In this document: positions 1-7,612 of the stretch, piece after piece
Numbering within the stretch: the stretch's first letter is position 1
Layout: each line of letters opens with the position of its first letter
Assembly: GCF_021538895.1 (NCBI RefSeq)
Contig: NZ_JADDRL010000001.1
Span: 124,001 to 188,000, forward strand
Length of the DNA stretch: 64,000 nt
Source of the DNA: Streptomyces olivochromogenes
Lineage (GTDB): Bacteria; Actinomycetota; Actinomycetes; Streptomycetales; Streptomycetaceae
Direction: 5' to 3'
Position numbers and translations under genes: made by a program
Notes under the pieces: generated by a model
The model's input: only the letters and a program-made list of their open reading frames with translations
What the model was told of the DNA's origin: nothing
The model's database searches: none

Positions 1-83
1 GAGCCCTCGACCGGATAGAAGTGATCCCTGATTCCTCGGCACCAAGACCGAGGGGCCATACGAGCGAGAGGAGGGGTAAGCCG

Positions 84-137
84 ATGATCCCCACGACCAC
101 CGCGCTTGCCTTCTCCCGGGGTACGGACCGCGTCTGA
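84..137 (+). CDS. possible 17-residue leader ORF
   Basis: A very short frame (MIPTTTALAFSRGTDRV) starts 6 nt after a strong ribosome site (GAGGAGGGG) and ends 44 nt before the GTG of the acetyltransferase gene. It could be a translated leader or the surviving start of a lost gene. A CCTCGG/CCGAGG hairpin lies just upstream at 34-53. The only support is the good ribosome site; codon use over so few codons proves nothing. Confidence 0.25.
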   Translation: MIPTTTALAFSRGTDRV

Positions 138-181
138 CCCCCGGAACGGACGCGCACCCTTCACCGGAGCATGCCTCGACC

Positions 182-1126
182 GTGGAACTGAACAACCTGA
201 CGATGCGCCCGATCTCCGGGCGAGAAGAACTCAGCCTCTTCTGCCGACTGCCCTACGTCCTCAACGAGGAGTTGTCGGACGACCTCGCCCAAGGCCACCG
301 ACGTCCGCAATGGATGTGGGTGGCGCTGGCAGGGGACCGACTGCTGGCCAGGGCGGCCTGGTGGAGCCGGCCAGGCGACAGCCTCCCTCTCCACCTGGAC
401 ATCCTGGATGTCGACGACAGCCTCCCGGCGTCCGGCCAAGTGGACGTCGGCGTACGGCTCTTGCGCACCGCCATGTCCGCCACCCTTCCGAGCGGATCGC
501 CTCCACCCGAGTACAGCCGCTTCATCCCGCCCGACTGGCGTGACGAGGCGGCCACCAGACGCATCGTCGAAGACCGCATGACGATCCTGGAGCGCACCGG
601 CGCCCGACTGTTCGTGGAGCGGCTTCGCCTGGAGTGGCGTCCGGGGACACCGCTACCCGAGCCGGGCGGGCGTCTGACGTTCCGGCCACCCCGCGACCAC
701 GCCGAACTGCAGGCCCTCATGACCCAGGTCCTGGATGGCACGCTGGACGCCCACAGTCGCCACGATCTGACCCGGATGCCTGCCGACGCCGTGGCGACCA
801 GGCACTACGAGGACGAACTCGCCCGCTACACCAGCCCCAGGGACTGGTGGCGCGTCGCGGTGTTGCCCAACACGGAGCCAGTGGGCTTCGTCATCCCGGC
901 CCACAACGGCTACAACGCGATCATCGCCTACCTTGCCGTGCTCCCCCGGCATCGCGGTCACCGGTACATCGACGACATCCTCAACGAAGGCACCCGCATC
1001 CTCGCCCAGCAGGACGTCCCGCGCGTTCGCGCGTCCACGGACGTGGGCAACGTCCCCATGGCGAACGCGTTCCAGCGCGCCGGATACGTCAACTTCGGCC
1101 GTGAGATCAACATGACCTGGAGCTGA
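182..1126 (+). CDS. GNAT family N-acetyltransferase
   Basis: A 314-residue cytosolic protein. The C-terminal half has the GNAT pattern: a strand with VGFVIPA, then AVLPRHRGHRYIDDIL (the acetyl-CoA loop between strand 4 and helix 3), then a strand and helix ending in NAFQRAGYVNFGREI, typical of the last GNAT segment. The N-terminal 150 residues look like a second, degenerate GNAT-like half, so this is probably a two-domain acetyltransferase. The start is GTG with GGAG about 12 nt upstream. The substrate cannot be told from sequence. It stands alone, with debris on its 3' side. Confidence 0.8.
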   Translation: MELNNLTMRPISGREELSLFCRLPYVLNEELSDDLAQGHRRPQWMWVALAGDRLLARAAWWSRPGDSLPLHLDILDVDDSLPASGQVDVGVRLLRTAMSATLPSGSPPPEYSRFIPPDWRDEAATRRIVEDRMTILERTGARLFVERLRLEWRPGTPLPEPGGRLTFRPPRDHAELQALMTQVLDGTLDAHSRHDLTRMPADAVATRHYEDELARYTSPRDWWRVAVLPNTEPVGFVIPAHNGYNAIIAYLAVLPRHRGHRYIDDILNEGTRILAQQDVPRVRASTDVGNVPMANAFQRAGYVNFGREINMTWS

Positions 1127-1167
1127 ACGCGACGGCGAGACGGCCGTGCACGCGCGCCCCAACCGGA

Positions 1168-1517
1168 CTACGGCAGGTCCGTGCTCGGCACCCGGCGCCA
1201 GTCCCAATGCGGGTGACGTTCCAGAAGGTCGAGGAACTCGCCGGCCGGTAGAACGTCATGGTGATTGGTGTCGAGAAGTCCGGTGAACTCCGTCAGGACT
1301 TGCCGCAGGAAGGCTCGGGCCGCGTCCATGGACTCGCATGAAAACGGATTCGCGTCGCCAGCGACAGGCGTTGCTCCACCGTCGCAAGAATGATCACGGA
1401 CGGCCAGGACACGGACTCACCTCCGCGGCGAATGTAGTTGGCACTTCCGGTCAGAGCCATCCGGTCTTGCGTGGCGGTGATGACCGCGGGCATCCCGTGG
1501 AACGCACGATCCGTCAA
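1168..1517 (-). pseudogene. frameshifted remnant of an unknown gene
   Basis: On the minus strand one frame (1517 down to about 1345) gives a protein-like stretch with GMPAVITATQDRMALTG. A different frame then continues as ANPFSCESMDAARAFLRQ and ends DWRRVPSTDLP-stop at 1168. The second block has no usable upstream start of its own except an ATG at 1329, giving 53 residues. The two blocks together look like one gene broken by a frameshift. I do not recognise the family. Confidence 0.35.
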
Positions 1518-1679
1518 CTCGGGCGCGCTTCAAGCACCATGCGAGGCGGAACGTATCCCCGCAGTTCACGTGACATCTACGGTTGGTACATTCACTTGAT
1601 CATTCGTGGGCCTTGAACCGCGGCTCGCCGGGCCATGTCCGGCACAACGAGCCTGCCGACGTCCACGAGTCTCAGTGAC

Positions 1680-3317
1680 ATGTCGACAAGGACGCGAACA
1701 TTGGCCCGTACCCGCCGTTTACACCGTCTCGCAGGAACCGCCGCACTCACCGTGCTCATCAGTTCCGCGCTGCCCGCAGTCCCGGCTCTGGCCGAGTCCC
1801 CGACGCCGCATCTCGACAGTGTCGAGCGTGCTCTGCGGGAGGTGTCGCCAGGTCTGGAGGGGCAGGTCTGGGAACGGACGGACGGCAACACCCTGGACAC
1901 CGGCGGCGGTGATCCCTTCGACTGGCTGCTGCCGACCCCCGGCTGCTGGGGTGACGCGGCCTGCACCCAGCGCCTGGGCACTCAGAAGCTGCTCACCAAG
2001 ATGGAAGAGAACATCTCGTCGGCCACCCGGACCGTCGACATATCGACGCTGGCACCCTTCCCCGACGGCGCGTTTCAGAGTGCGATCGTCGCCGGCCTCA
2101 AGAAGGCGGCCGCCGTCGGCCACCACCTCAAGGTACGCGTCCTCGTGGGCGCCGCACCGATCTACCACCTGAACGTGGTGCCGTCGAAGTACCGCGACGA
2201 ACTGCGCGCCGCACTCGGTGAGTACGCCGACGACGTGACGCTGAACGTCGCGTCGATGACGACGTCGAAGACCGGGTTCTCCTGGAACCACTCCAAGCTG
2301 CTCGTGGTGGACGGCCGGTCGGTGATCACCGGCGGCATCAACAACTGGAAGAACGACTACATCGACACCACCCACCCAGTGTCGGATGTCGACCTGGCCC
2401 TGTCGGGGCCCGCCGCGGGCTCCGCGACCCGGTACCTGGACCAGCTGTGGTCCTGGACGTGCGACAACCGGAACAACGCGATCAAGGTCTGGCTCGCGAA
2501 GTCCCAGGGCGCCGACTGCATGTCGTCGTTGGAGAAGGACAACGACACCGCCACCGACCCGTCCGGCGCGAGCGGCGACGTTCCCGTGCTGGCAGTGGGC
2601 GGGCTCGGGGTCGGTATCAAGGACGTCGACCCGTCGTCGCCGTTCCATCCGACCCTGCCGACCGCATCCGACACCAAGTGCGTGGTCGGCGTGCACGACT
2701 ACACCAACGCCGACCGTGACTACGACACGGTGAACCCCGAGGAGAGCGCCCTGCGCGCACTCGTCGGCAGCGCGAAGGACCACGTAGAGATCTCCCAGCA
2801 GGACATGAACGCCACTTGTCCGCCGCTGCCGCGCTATGACATCCGCTTGTACGACACCCTCGCGGCGAAGATCGCCGACGGTGTGAAGGTCCGCATCGTG
2901 GTCAGCGACCCCGCCAACCGCGGTGCCATCGGTAGCGGCGGCTACTCGCAGATCAAGTCACTGAACGAAATCAGTGACGTGCTCCGCAAGCGTCTCGAAC
3001 TCGTCACCGGCGGCCTGCCGCAGGCCCAGGCAGCCATGTGCGCCAACCTGCAACTCGCCACCGCCCGTTCCTCCGACAGCGCCACGTGGTCCGACGGAAA
3101 GCCCTACGCACAGCACCACAAGCTCGTATCCGTGGACGGATCGGCCTTCTACCTGGGCTCGAAGAACCTCTACCCGTCCTGGCTGCAGGACTTCGGCTAC
3201 ATCGTGGAGAGCCCCACAGCCGCCCGACAGCTCACGACGAAACTGCTCGATCCGCAGTGGACGTACTCACGGGCGACAGCCACCTACGACTACGCACGCG
3301 GCACCTGCCCGAAGTGA
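1680..3317 (+). CDS. secreted phospholipase D-family protein
   Basis: Hydrolyses phosphodiester bonds, probably of phospholipids, outside the cell. From the ATG at 1680 the protein has 545 residues, with an arginine-rich n-region, a hydrophobic core and an ALA cleavage site near residue 38. Two HKD motifs are intact: HSKLLVVD at 204-211 (H204, K206, D211) and HHKLVSVD at 479-486 (H479, K481, D486). Both are needed to form one active site, so the enzyme should be functional. The frame is open upstream to 1635, but the ATG at 1680 puts the signal peptide at the N-terminus. It is a single gene ended by a strong hairpin. Confidence 0.9.
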   Translation: MSTRTRTLARTRRLHRLAGTAALTVLISSALPAVPALAESPTPHLDSVERALREVSPGLEGQVWERTDGNTLDTGGGDPFDWLLPTPGCWGDAACTQRLGTQKLLTKMEENISSATRTVDISTLAPFPDGAFQSAIVAGLKKAAAVGHHLKVRVLVGAAPIYHLNVVPSKYRDELRAALGEYADDVTLNVASMTTSKTGFSWNHSKLLVVDGRSVITGGINNWKNDYIDTTHPVSDVDLALSGPAAGSATRYLDQLWSWTCDNRNNAIKVWLAKSQGADCMSSLEKDNDTATDPSGASGDVPVLAVGGLGVGIKDVDPSSPFHPTLPTASDTKCVVGVHDYTNADRDYDTVNPEESALRALVGSAKDHVEISQQDMNATCPPLPRYDIRLYDTLAAKIADGVKVRIVVSDPANRGAIGSGGYSQIKSLNEISDVLRKRLELVTGGLPQAQAAMCANLQLATARSSDSATWSDGKPYAQHHKLVSVDGSAFYLGSKNLYPSWLQDFGYIVESPTAARQLTTKLLDPQWTYSRATATYDYARGTCPK

Positions 3318-3330
3318 CACAGGGCAATGT

Positions 3331-3360
3331 GGCCCCGCGCTCTCCTTTCGGCGCGGGGCC
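3331..3360 (+). terminator. terminator after phospholipase D gene
   Basis: A perfect 10-bp stem (GGCCCCGCGC / GCGCGGGGCC) with a 10-nt loop starts 13 nt after the stop codon. There is no U tract, which is usual for Streptomyces terminators. Confidence 0.75.
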
Positions 3361-3522
3361 CGACCGCCCCTCTCCCCTCGTCCAGCCCGGCCACCCCTAA
3401 ATTCGAGCACGCATTCGAAGCCTGACTCGCGGCACGCCCCGGCCGGCTGCCCTGCCTGAGCCGGCTGCGCTCGTTCCGCTTACTCTCGACATATGTGGTG
3501 ATCAAACCGGAAAAGGTACGCC

Positions 3523-4317
3523 ATGGACTTCCAGCTCAAGGACAAGGTCGCCGTCGTCACCGGAGCGAGCAAGGGCATCGGCCTGGCCATCGCCGACGCT
3601 TTCGCGCGTGAAGGCGCACATGTCGTCACCGGCAGCCGAAGCGTCACTCCTGAGCTGGAAGCGTTGCATGAGAGCCATGGCGTCACCGCGGTCCCCGTCG
3701 ATCTGACCACCGCAGAGGGCCCGGACGCACTCGTCCAGCACGCGGTGGACCAGTACGGCAGGGTCGACGTCCTGGTCAACGGATTGGGCGCCGCTACCGC
3801 CCGTCCGAGCTTCCTGGACATCGACGACGCCGAGTGGGAGCGGATCTTCAACATCACCCTGTTCAGCGCGGTCCGGGCCAGCCGCGCGGCACTCCCTCAC
3901 CTGCTGCACGCGGACACGGCTTCCATCGTGAACATCAGCTCCATCAACGCGCGCCTGCCCTTCCCCATGGTCGTGGACTACTCCGCGGCCAAGGCGGCGC
4001 TGACGAGTCTGACCAAGTCGCTGTCCGAGGAGTTCGCACCGCGAGGCGTACGAGTGAACTCAGTCGCTCCGGGACCGGTCCGCACTCCCTTCTGGACCGC
4101 GCCGGGTGGCTTCGCCGACGCCATGGCGGCCCAGGCCGGCACCACCGCGCAGGAAGCCATCGATGTCGTCGTGCCGCAAAGCATGGGTATCTCCACCGGC
4201 CGGGTCACCGAACCTCACGAAGTCGCCGACCTGACCCTCTTCCTGGCCTCCCCACTCGCCGGCAACATCACAGGAGCCGAGTTCACCATCGACGGCGGCC
4301 AGGTCAAGACGTTGTGA
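3523..4317 (+). CDS. SDR family oxidoreductase
   Basis: A 264-residue classical short-chain dehydrogenase/reductase, cytosolic. TGASKGIG at 13-20 binds the dinucleotide, NISS gives the catalytic Ser140, and Tyr153 and Lys157 (YSAAK) complete the active site. The C-terminal GGQVKTL end is also standard. SRS at 38-40 after the second strand resembles NADP-preferring members. It uses ATG with a weak AAAGG site. It stands alone between a terminator and gene debris, so the substrate is unknown. Confidence 0.9.
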   Translation: MDFQLKDKVAVVTGASKGIGLAIADAFAREGAHVVTGSRSVTPELEALHESHGVTAVPVDLTTAEGPDALVQHAVDQYGRVDVLVNGLGAATARPSFLDIDDAEWERIFNITLFSAVRASRAALPHLLHADTASIVNISSINARLPFPMVVDYSAAKAALTSLTKSLSEEFAPRGVRVNSVAPGPVRTPFWTAPGGFADAMAAQAGTTAQEAIDVVVPQSMGISTGRVTEPHEVADLTLFLASPLAGNITGAEFTIDGGQVKTL

Positions 4318-4401
4318 TCTCACGTCCGCGCTGCATGTCCCACATCAGCCGCGCCACGCCCTCGTAATCCCGACAGCCGCAACGCGCTCCGCCCCGCACC
4401 A

Positions 4402-4705
4402 CCATTGGGCGAGCCTCCGTGAGCGCATGAGCGCCCAGCGTATTCCTACTCCAGCAGTCGGCGGGGTCGTCAGGATGAGCGCGACAGCCCGATGCGTGTC
4501 CTGGGGCGGCATTCCTCTGGGTGCGCTCTTGGGCGGAGTCTCGGGTTCTGTCTTCGGCGCAGCCGCCGCCCTGTGGATCGGTGCAGCCGGCATGACCCTG
4601 AGCGCCCTCCCCTACTTCCTCTCACCACTGCGAACCCTGCGGACCCCGCCTACGGAAGAAGTGCCCGAACTCGTACGCCACGGTGCACGAGTGGCTGATG
4701 TGTAG
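4402..4705 (+). pseudogene. C-terminal fragment of an MFS transporter
   Basis: The frame reads ASLRERMSAQ, then RMSATARCVSWGGIPLGALL, then a hydrophobic helix pair ending in LPYFLSPLRTLR. This matches the last quarter of actinobacterial drug-type MFS transporters, where SLRQ..TP and GR(M/V)NAT precede helices 11 and 12. The first nine or ten helices are missing, and only about 85 nt separate it from the SDR gene. The homologous frame extends upstream of the ATG at 4427, which argues for a truncated gene rather than a small membrane protein. Confidence 0.6.
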
Positions 4706-5070
4706 GGCGGAGCACAGCCCCAGCTTTCCTCCCAGCCCTCCAGGTTGTGCGCGCAGTGGACAAGTGGTTGCGGCTCTTCCGGGTGGTCGAGGTCATAAGC
4801 GACGTCTGCCGAGATGTGGAGGGAAGCCGGTGGCGGGATCGAGGGATCCGTCGGCGATCTGACCGGCGATCCACTCGGCCAGTGTCAGTCCAGCCCCGCC
4901 TGGATGAGCCGATCGGACCCTACCTGTCTGCCGAACGCCCGCTCACGCGCGATGTAGTTGAGTTGCTTGAGGGCGTCGTCGGGGGTCACCAGCGTGTTCC
5001 CCGTCGGCAGTCCAGTTGGGCGCGCGGGCAGGGGCGGTTCTGCTGGTGGAAGTTGGCGGAACGCATCGGC
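4622..5070 (-). pseudogene. multiply frameshifted unknown gene
   Basis: Minus-strand blocks in changing frames read as one protein: NYIARERAFGRQVGSDRLIQ, then AGLTLAEWIAGQIADGSLDP with ATGFPPHL, then DVAYDLDHPEEPQPLVHCAH with NLEGWEESWG, and finally TVAYEFGHFFRRRGPQGSQW-stop at 4622. The frame changes near 4890, 4812 and 4700. Each block is strongly protein-like and they follow in order, so this is a decayed gene rather than chance. The 3' end overlaps the MFS fragment on the other strand. I do not know its function. Confidence 0.6.
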
Positions 5071-5077
5071 ATCCGCG

Positions 5078-5611
5078 CTACCCCTCCCCGTCCGGGGCTG
5101 CCGAATCGGCGGCGGCCTCTGCGAGGTTGTGCTCCAGGCGTTCCAGGGTGAGCAGGGCCGCGGTCTGCTCCTCGGCGGAGAGGCCCGCTGTCACGAGGTC
5201 CTCAAGTCGGCTCCAGACCCGCTCGACCTCGCGGCGCAGGGCCTGGCTGGCTGCCGTGGGTTCGATGAGTGCCGCGCGCTTGTCGGTGGGTGAGGGGCGG
5301 CGGCGGACGAAGCCGGCCTGTTCCAGGCGCTTGATGGTGCGGGTCATGGTGGCGGCGTCGGAGTCCAGCAGACGCACCAGGTCGGCCTGTCGCTGGGGAC
5401 CGAGTTCCCACAGGTGCATCATGACCAGTTCCTGGCCCGTGTGCAGACCTATCGGGCGCAGCAGTTGTCCCGCGAACATGCGGTGCAGGCGGGCCAGGCG
5501 GAAGATCGCGTGGCTGACCGGCCCGCTGCCGGCCGCGGCCGGTACCGGGACAGTGGCGTCCCGCCCCGCCCCCAAAGGACCTGTGCCGGTCTGCGGTGTC
5601 GACTCCGTCAT
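5078..5611 (-). CDS. MarR family transcriptional regulator
   Basis: A 177-residue winged-helix regulator. The core runs from about residue 45, with the recognition region RQADLVRLLDSDAATMTRTI and the wing LEQAGFVRRRPSPTDKRAAL, typical MarR positions. I chose the ATG at 5611 (preceded by AGGAAAG) over the in-frame TTG at 5638. It is divergent from the Old Yellow Enzyme gene, and a perfect inverted repeat lies in the gap at 5755-5774. Most likely it represses the reductase gene and releases it on binding an electrophile or phenolic ligand; that ligand is inference. Confidence 0.88.
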   Translation of the reverse strand: MTESTPQTGTGPLGAGRDATVPVPAAAGSGPVSHAIFRLARLHRMFAGQLLRPIGLHTGQELVMMHLWELGPQRQADLVRLLDSDAATMTRTIKRLEQAGFVRRRPSPTDKRAALIEPTAASQALRREVERVWSRLEDLVTAGLSAEEQTAALLTLERLEHNLAEAAADSAAPDGEG

Positions 5612-5754
5612 GTCCCGCTCACTTTCCTGCCTGGTCAAGCTAATCCTACCTCCGGGTCGGCGAGCCCGACGGCTAGTCGAGCTCCACGTGAGATATGGCC
5701 AGATGGAGGCGTGTGGCGCGCATCACATCCGCCCACAGGAATGAAGGTCTCGAT

Positions 5755-5774
5755 TTACCTGTTCGGACAGGTAA
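5755..5774. promoter_or_regulatory. candidate MarR operator
   Basis: TTACCTGT-TCGG-ACAGGTAA, a perfect 8-bp inverted repeat with a 4-nt spacer, lies about 70 nt before the reductase start and 144 nt before the MarR start. Its size and symmetry suit a MarR dimer. Confidence 0.6.
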
Positions 5775-5844
5775 TCGTGGTGCGGGCAGCGGAGCGCCCG
5801 CACCACAGACCACCACTGAGCAGCACTTACCCGAGGAAGAGGCC

Positions 5845-6912
5845 ATGACCACTGCTTTCGATCCGATCGTCCTGGGCGGCAAGCGACTGGCGAACCGTGT
5901 CGTGATGGCGCCGATGACTCGCAGCCGTGCCTTCGGGCCCGGAGCCGCGCCGACGGAGCTGATGGCGACGTACTACGCACAGCGCGCCAGTGCCGGGCTG
6001 ATCGTCACCGAGGGCATCCAGCCCTCGCCGGTCGGCCAGGGCTACCCCGACACCCCCGGTCTGCACACGTCCGGGCAGGTGCGGGCTTGGCGGACGGTGA
6101 CCGACGCCGTGCACCGCGAGGGCGGCGTGATCTTCGCTCAGCTGATGCACACCGGGCGGATCGGCCACCCGGTCCTGCTGCCCGACGATCTGGTGCCGGT
6201 GGGGCCGTCGGCGGTGGCTGCACAGGGTGAGGTCTACACCCACGTGGGACCCAAGGACTTCGTGACGCCGAAGGAACTGAGCGAGGCGGAGATCCGGGAG
6301 ACGATCGAGGACTTCGCAGCCGCGGCGCGCAACGCCATCGAGGCCGGGTTCGACGGCGTCGAGATCCACGGCGCCAACGGCTACCTGATCCACCAGTTCC
6401 TCGCCCCCAACACCAACCAGCGCGGCGACGACTGGGGCGGCGACATCGAGGGCCGTATCCGATTCGCCGTCGAGGTGGTCACGGCCGTGGCCGAGGCGAT
6501 CGGCAGCCACCGGGTCGGCCTGCGGCTGTCGCCCGGAAACCCGTACAACGACATCGCCGAGGACAACCCGGGCGAGGTGTACCCCACCCTGCTGGCCCGG
6601 CTCGGCGGCCTTGAGCTCGCCTATCTGCACCTGCTGGAAGGGCCGGACCGCGACCTGACCGCACGACTGCGCAAGGCCTGGCCCGGCCTGTTCGTCCTCA
6701 ACCCGTTCACGCACCCCAACGTGACCGGCCCTGACGCGCTGGCCCTGATCGAGGACGGCAGCGCGGACGCGATCGCCTACGGGGCGCTGTTCCTGGCCAA
6801 CCCCGACCTGCCCCGGCGGCTCGCCGACGGCGGCCCGTTCAACACCCCGGACCCGGCCACCTTCTACGGCGGCGACCACCGCGGATACACCGACTACCCC
6901 ACCCTCGACTGA
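5845..6912 (+). CDS. Old Yellow Enzyme family alkene reductase
   Basis: A 355-residue FMN-dependent NAD(P)H:flavin oxidoreductase that reduces activated C=C bonds such as enones or maleimides. The TIM-barrel begins FDPIVLGGKRLANRVVMAPM; later come QLMHTGR, GFDGVEIHGANGYLIHQFL with the substrate-binding His/Asn pair, LRLSPGN, and the phosphate-binding region DAIAYGALFLANPDL. The ATG at 5845 follows GAGGAAGAG and fits the family start; the frame opens upstream but that part is not protein-like. It is paired with the divergent MarR gene and followed by a hairpin. Confidence 0.93.
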   Translation: MTTAFDPIVLGGKRLANRVVMAPMTRSRAFGPGAAPTELMATYYAQRASAGLIVTEGIQPSPVGQGYPDTPGLHTSGQVRAWRTVTDAVHREGGVIFAQLMHTGRIGHPVLLPDDLVPVGPSAVAAQGEVYTHVGPKDFVTPKELSEAEIRETIEDFAAAARNAIEAGFDGVEIHGANGYLIHQFLAPNTNQRGDDWGGDIEGRIRFAVEVVTAVAEAIGSHRVGLRLSPGNPYNDIAEDNPGEVYPTLLARLGGLELAYLHLLEGPDRDLTARLRKAWPGLFVLNPFTHPNVTGPDALALIEDGSADAIAYGALFLANPDLPRRLADGGPFNTPDPATFYGGDHRGYTDYPTLD

Positions 6913-6928
6913 CCGGTGACCGGCACAC

Positions 6929-6954
6929 CCGGACCGGCCCGCACACCGGTCCGG
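6929..6954 (+). terminator. terminator after Old Yellow Enzyme gene
   Basis: A 9-bp perfect stem (CCGGACCGG / CCGGTCCGG) with an 8-nt loop starts 17 nt after the stop and lies between two convergent genes, so it may work on both. Confidence 0.6.
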
Positions 6955-6966
6955 CCCGGGTGGCAG

Positions 6967-7533
6967 TCAGCCCTCGCACCCCTTGATGTCGTCTTCGCAC
7001 CCGTCCACGTCGTCGGGGGCCACGGTGTTGAGGCGCCACAGCACGAGGCCCTCGGCGTCCTTCACCGCGTGGGTGATCCTGACGGTGAAGGGCCCACCGG
7101 CGGCGATGTTGAACTGGTCCGCCTCGCGGTCGCCGCACGTCACCTCCCACTCGCTGTCCGCGTCGCCCCGTGTGAGGGTCAGCGTCACCGAGCGGGGTGC
7201 GGGTGCTTGGCAGGCGACATCGAAGGTGTAGGCACGGTCTCCCTGTGCCGTGAAGGTCTTCTTCAGGCCCCGGGCCAGGCTTTCCATGCCCTCGTCCACG
7301 CGTGAGGCGCCATCGGGCTGCACGGCCTTGAGGGCACGTGTGGCGCGCCGCATCGCGTCTTCTTGGTCCTCCTTGCCGTCCCAGGAGGGGGCTGGTGTGG
7401 TGGTGGCCGGACTCGACGAGGCCGTGTTGCCGGGTTCGGCCTTCCCTTCTTGATTCTTCTGTTCCGTGCAGGCGCCCGTCAGGGCCATGGCGGTGACGAT
7501 GATGGTGAGGGCGAGGCCCTGGCGTGTGCGCAT
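6967..7533 (-). CDS. putative lipoprotein, unknown function
   Basis: 188 residues with a short basic n-region, a hydrophobic stretch and the lipobox LTGAC, placing the lipidated Cys at 22. A Ser/Thr/Pro-rich linker follows, then a soluble domain with two Cys near the C-terminus. The ATG at 7533 gives a normal-length signal peptide; an upstream ATG at 7566 would lengthen the n-region. It lies just downstream of the protease gene on the same strand. No family recognised. Confidence 0.75.
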   Translation of the reverse strand: MRTRQGLALTIIVTAMALTGACTEQKNQEGKAEPGNTASSSPATTTPAPSWDGKEDQEDAMRRATRALKAVQPDGASRVDEGMESLARGLKKTFTAQGDRAYTFDVACQAPAPRSVTLTLTRGDADSEWEVTCGDREADQFNIAAGGPFTVRITHAVKDAEGLVLWRLNTVAPDDVDGCEDDIKGCEG

Positions 7534-7612
7534 GGGGCTCCAGTCGGTGGGGGTGTGGCACCGCATCCCGGCCTGCGCGCTCGGGATGCGGCGTCACGAC
7601 GTACAAGGGTCC

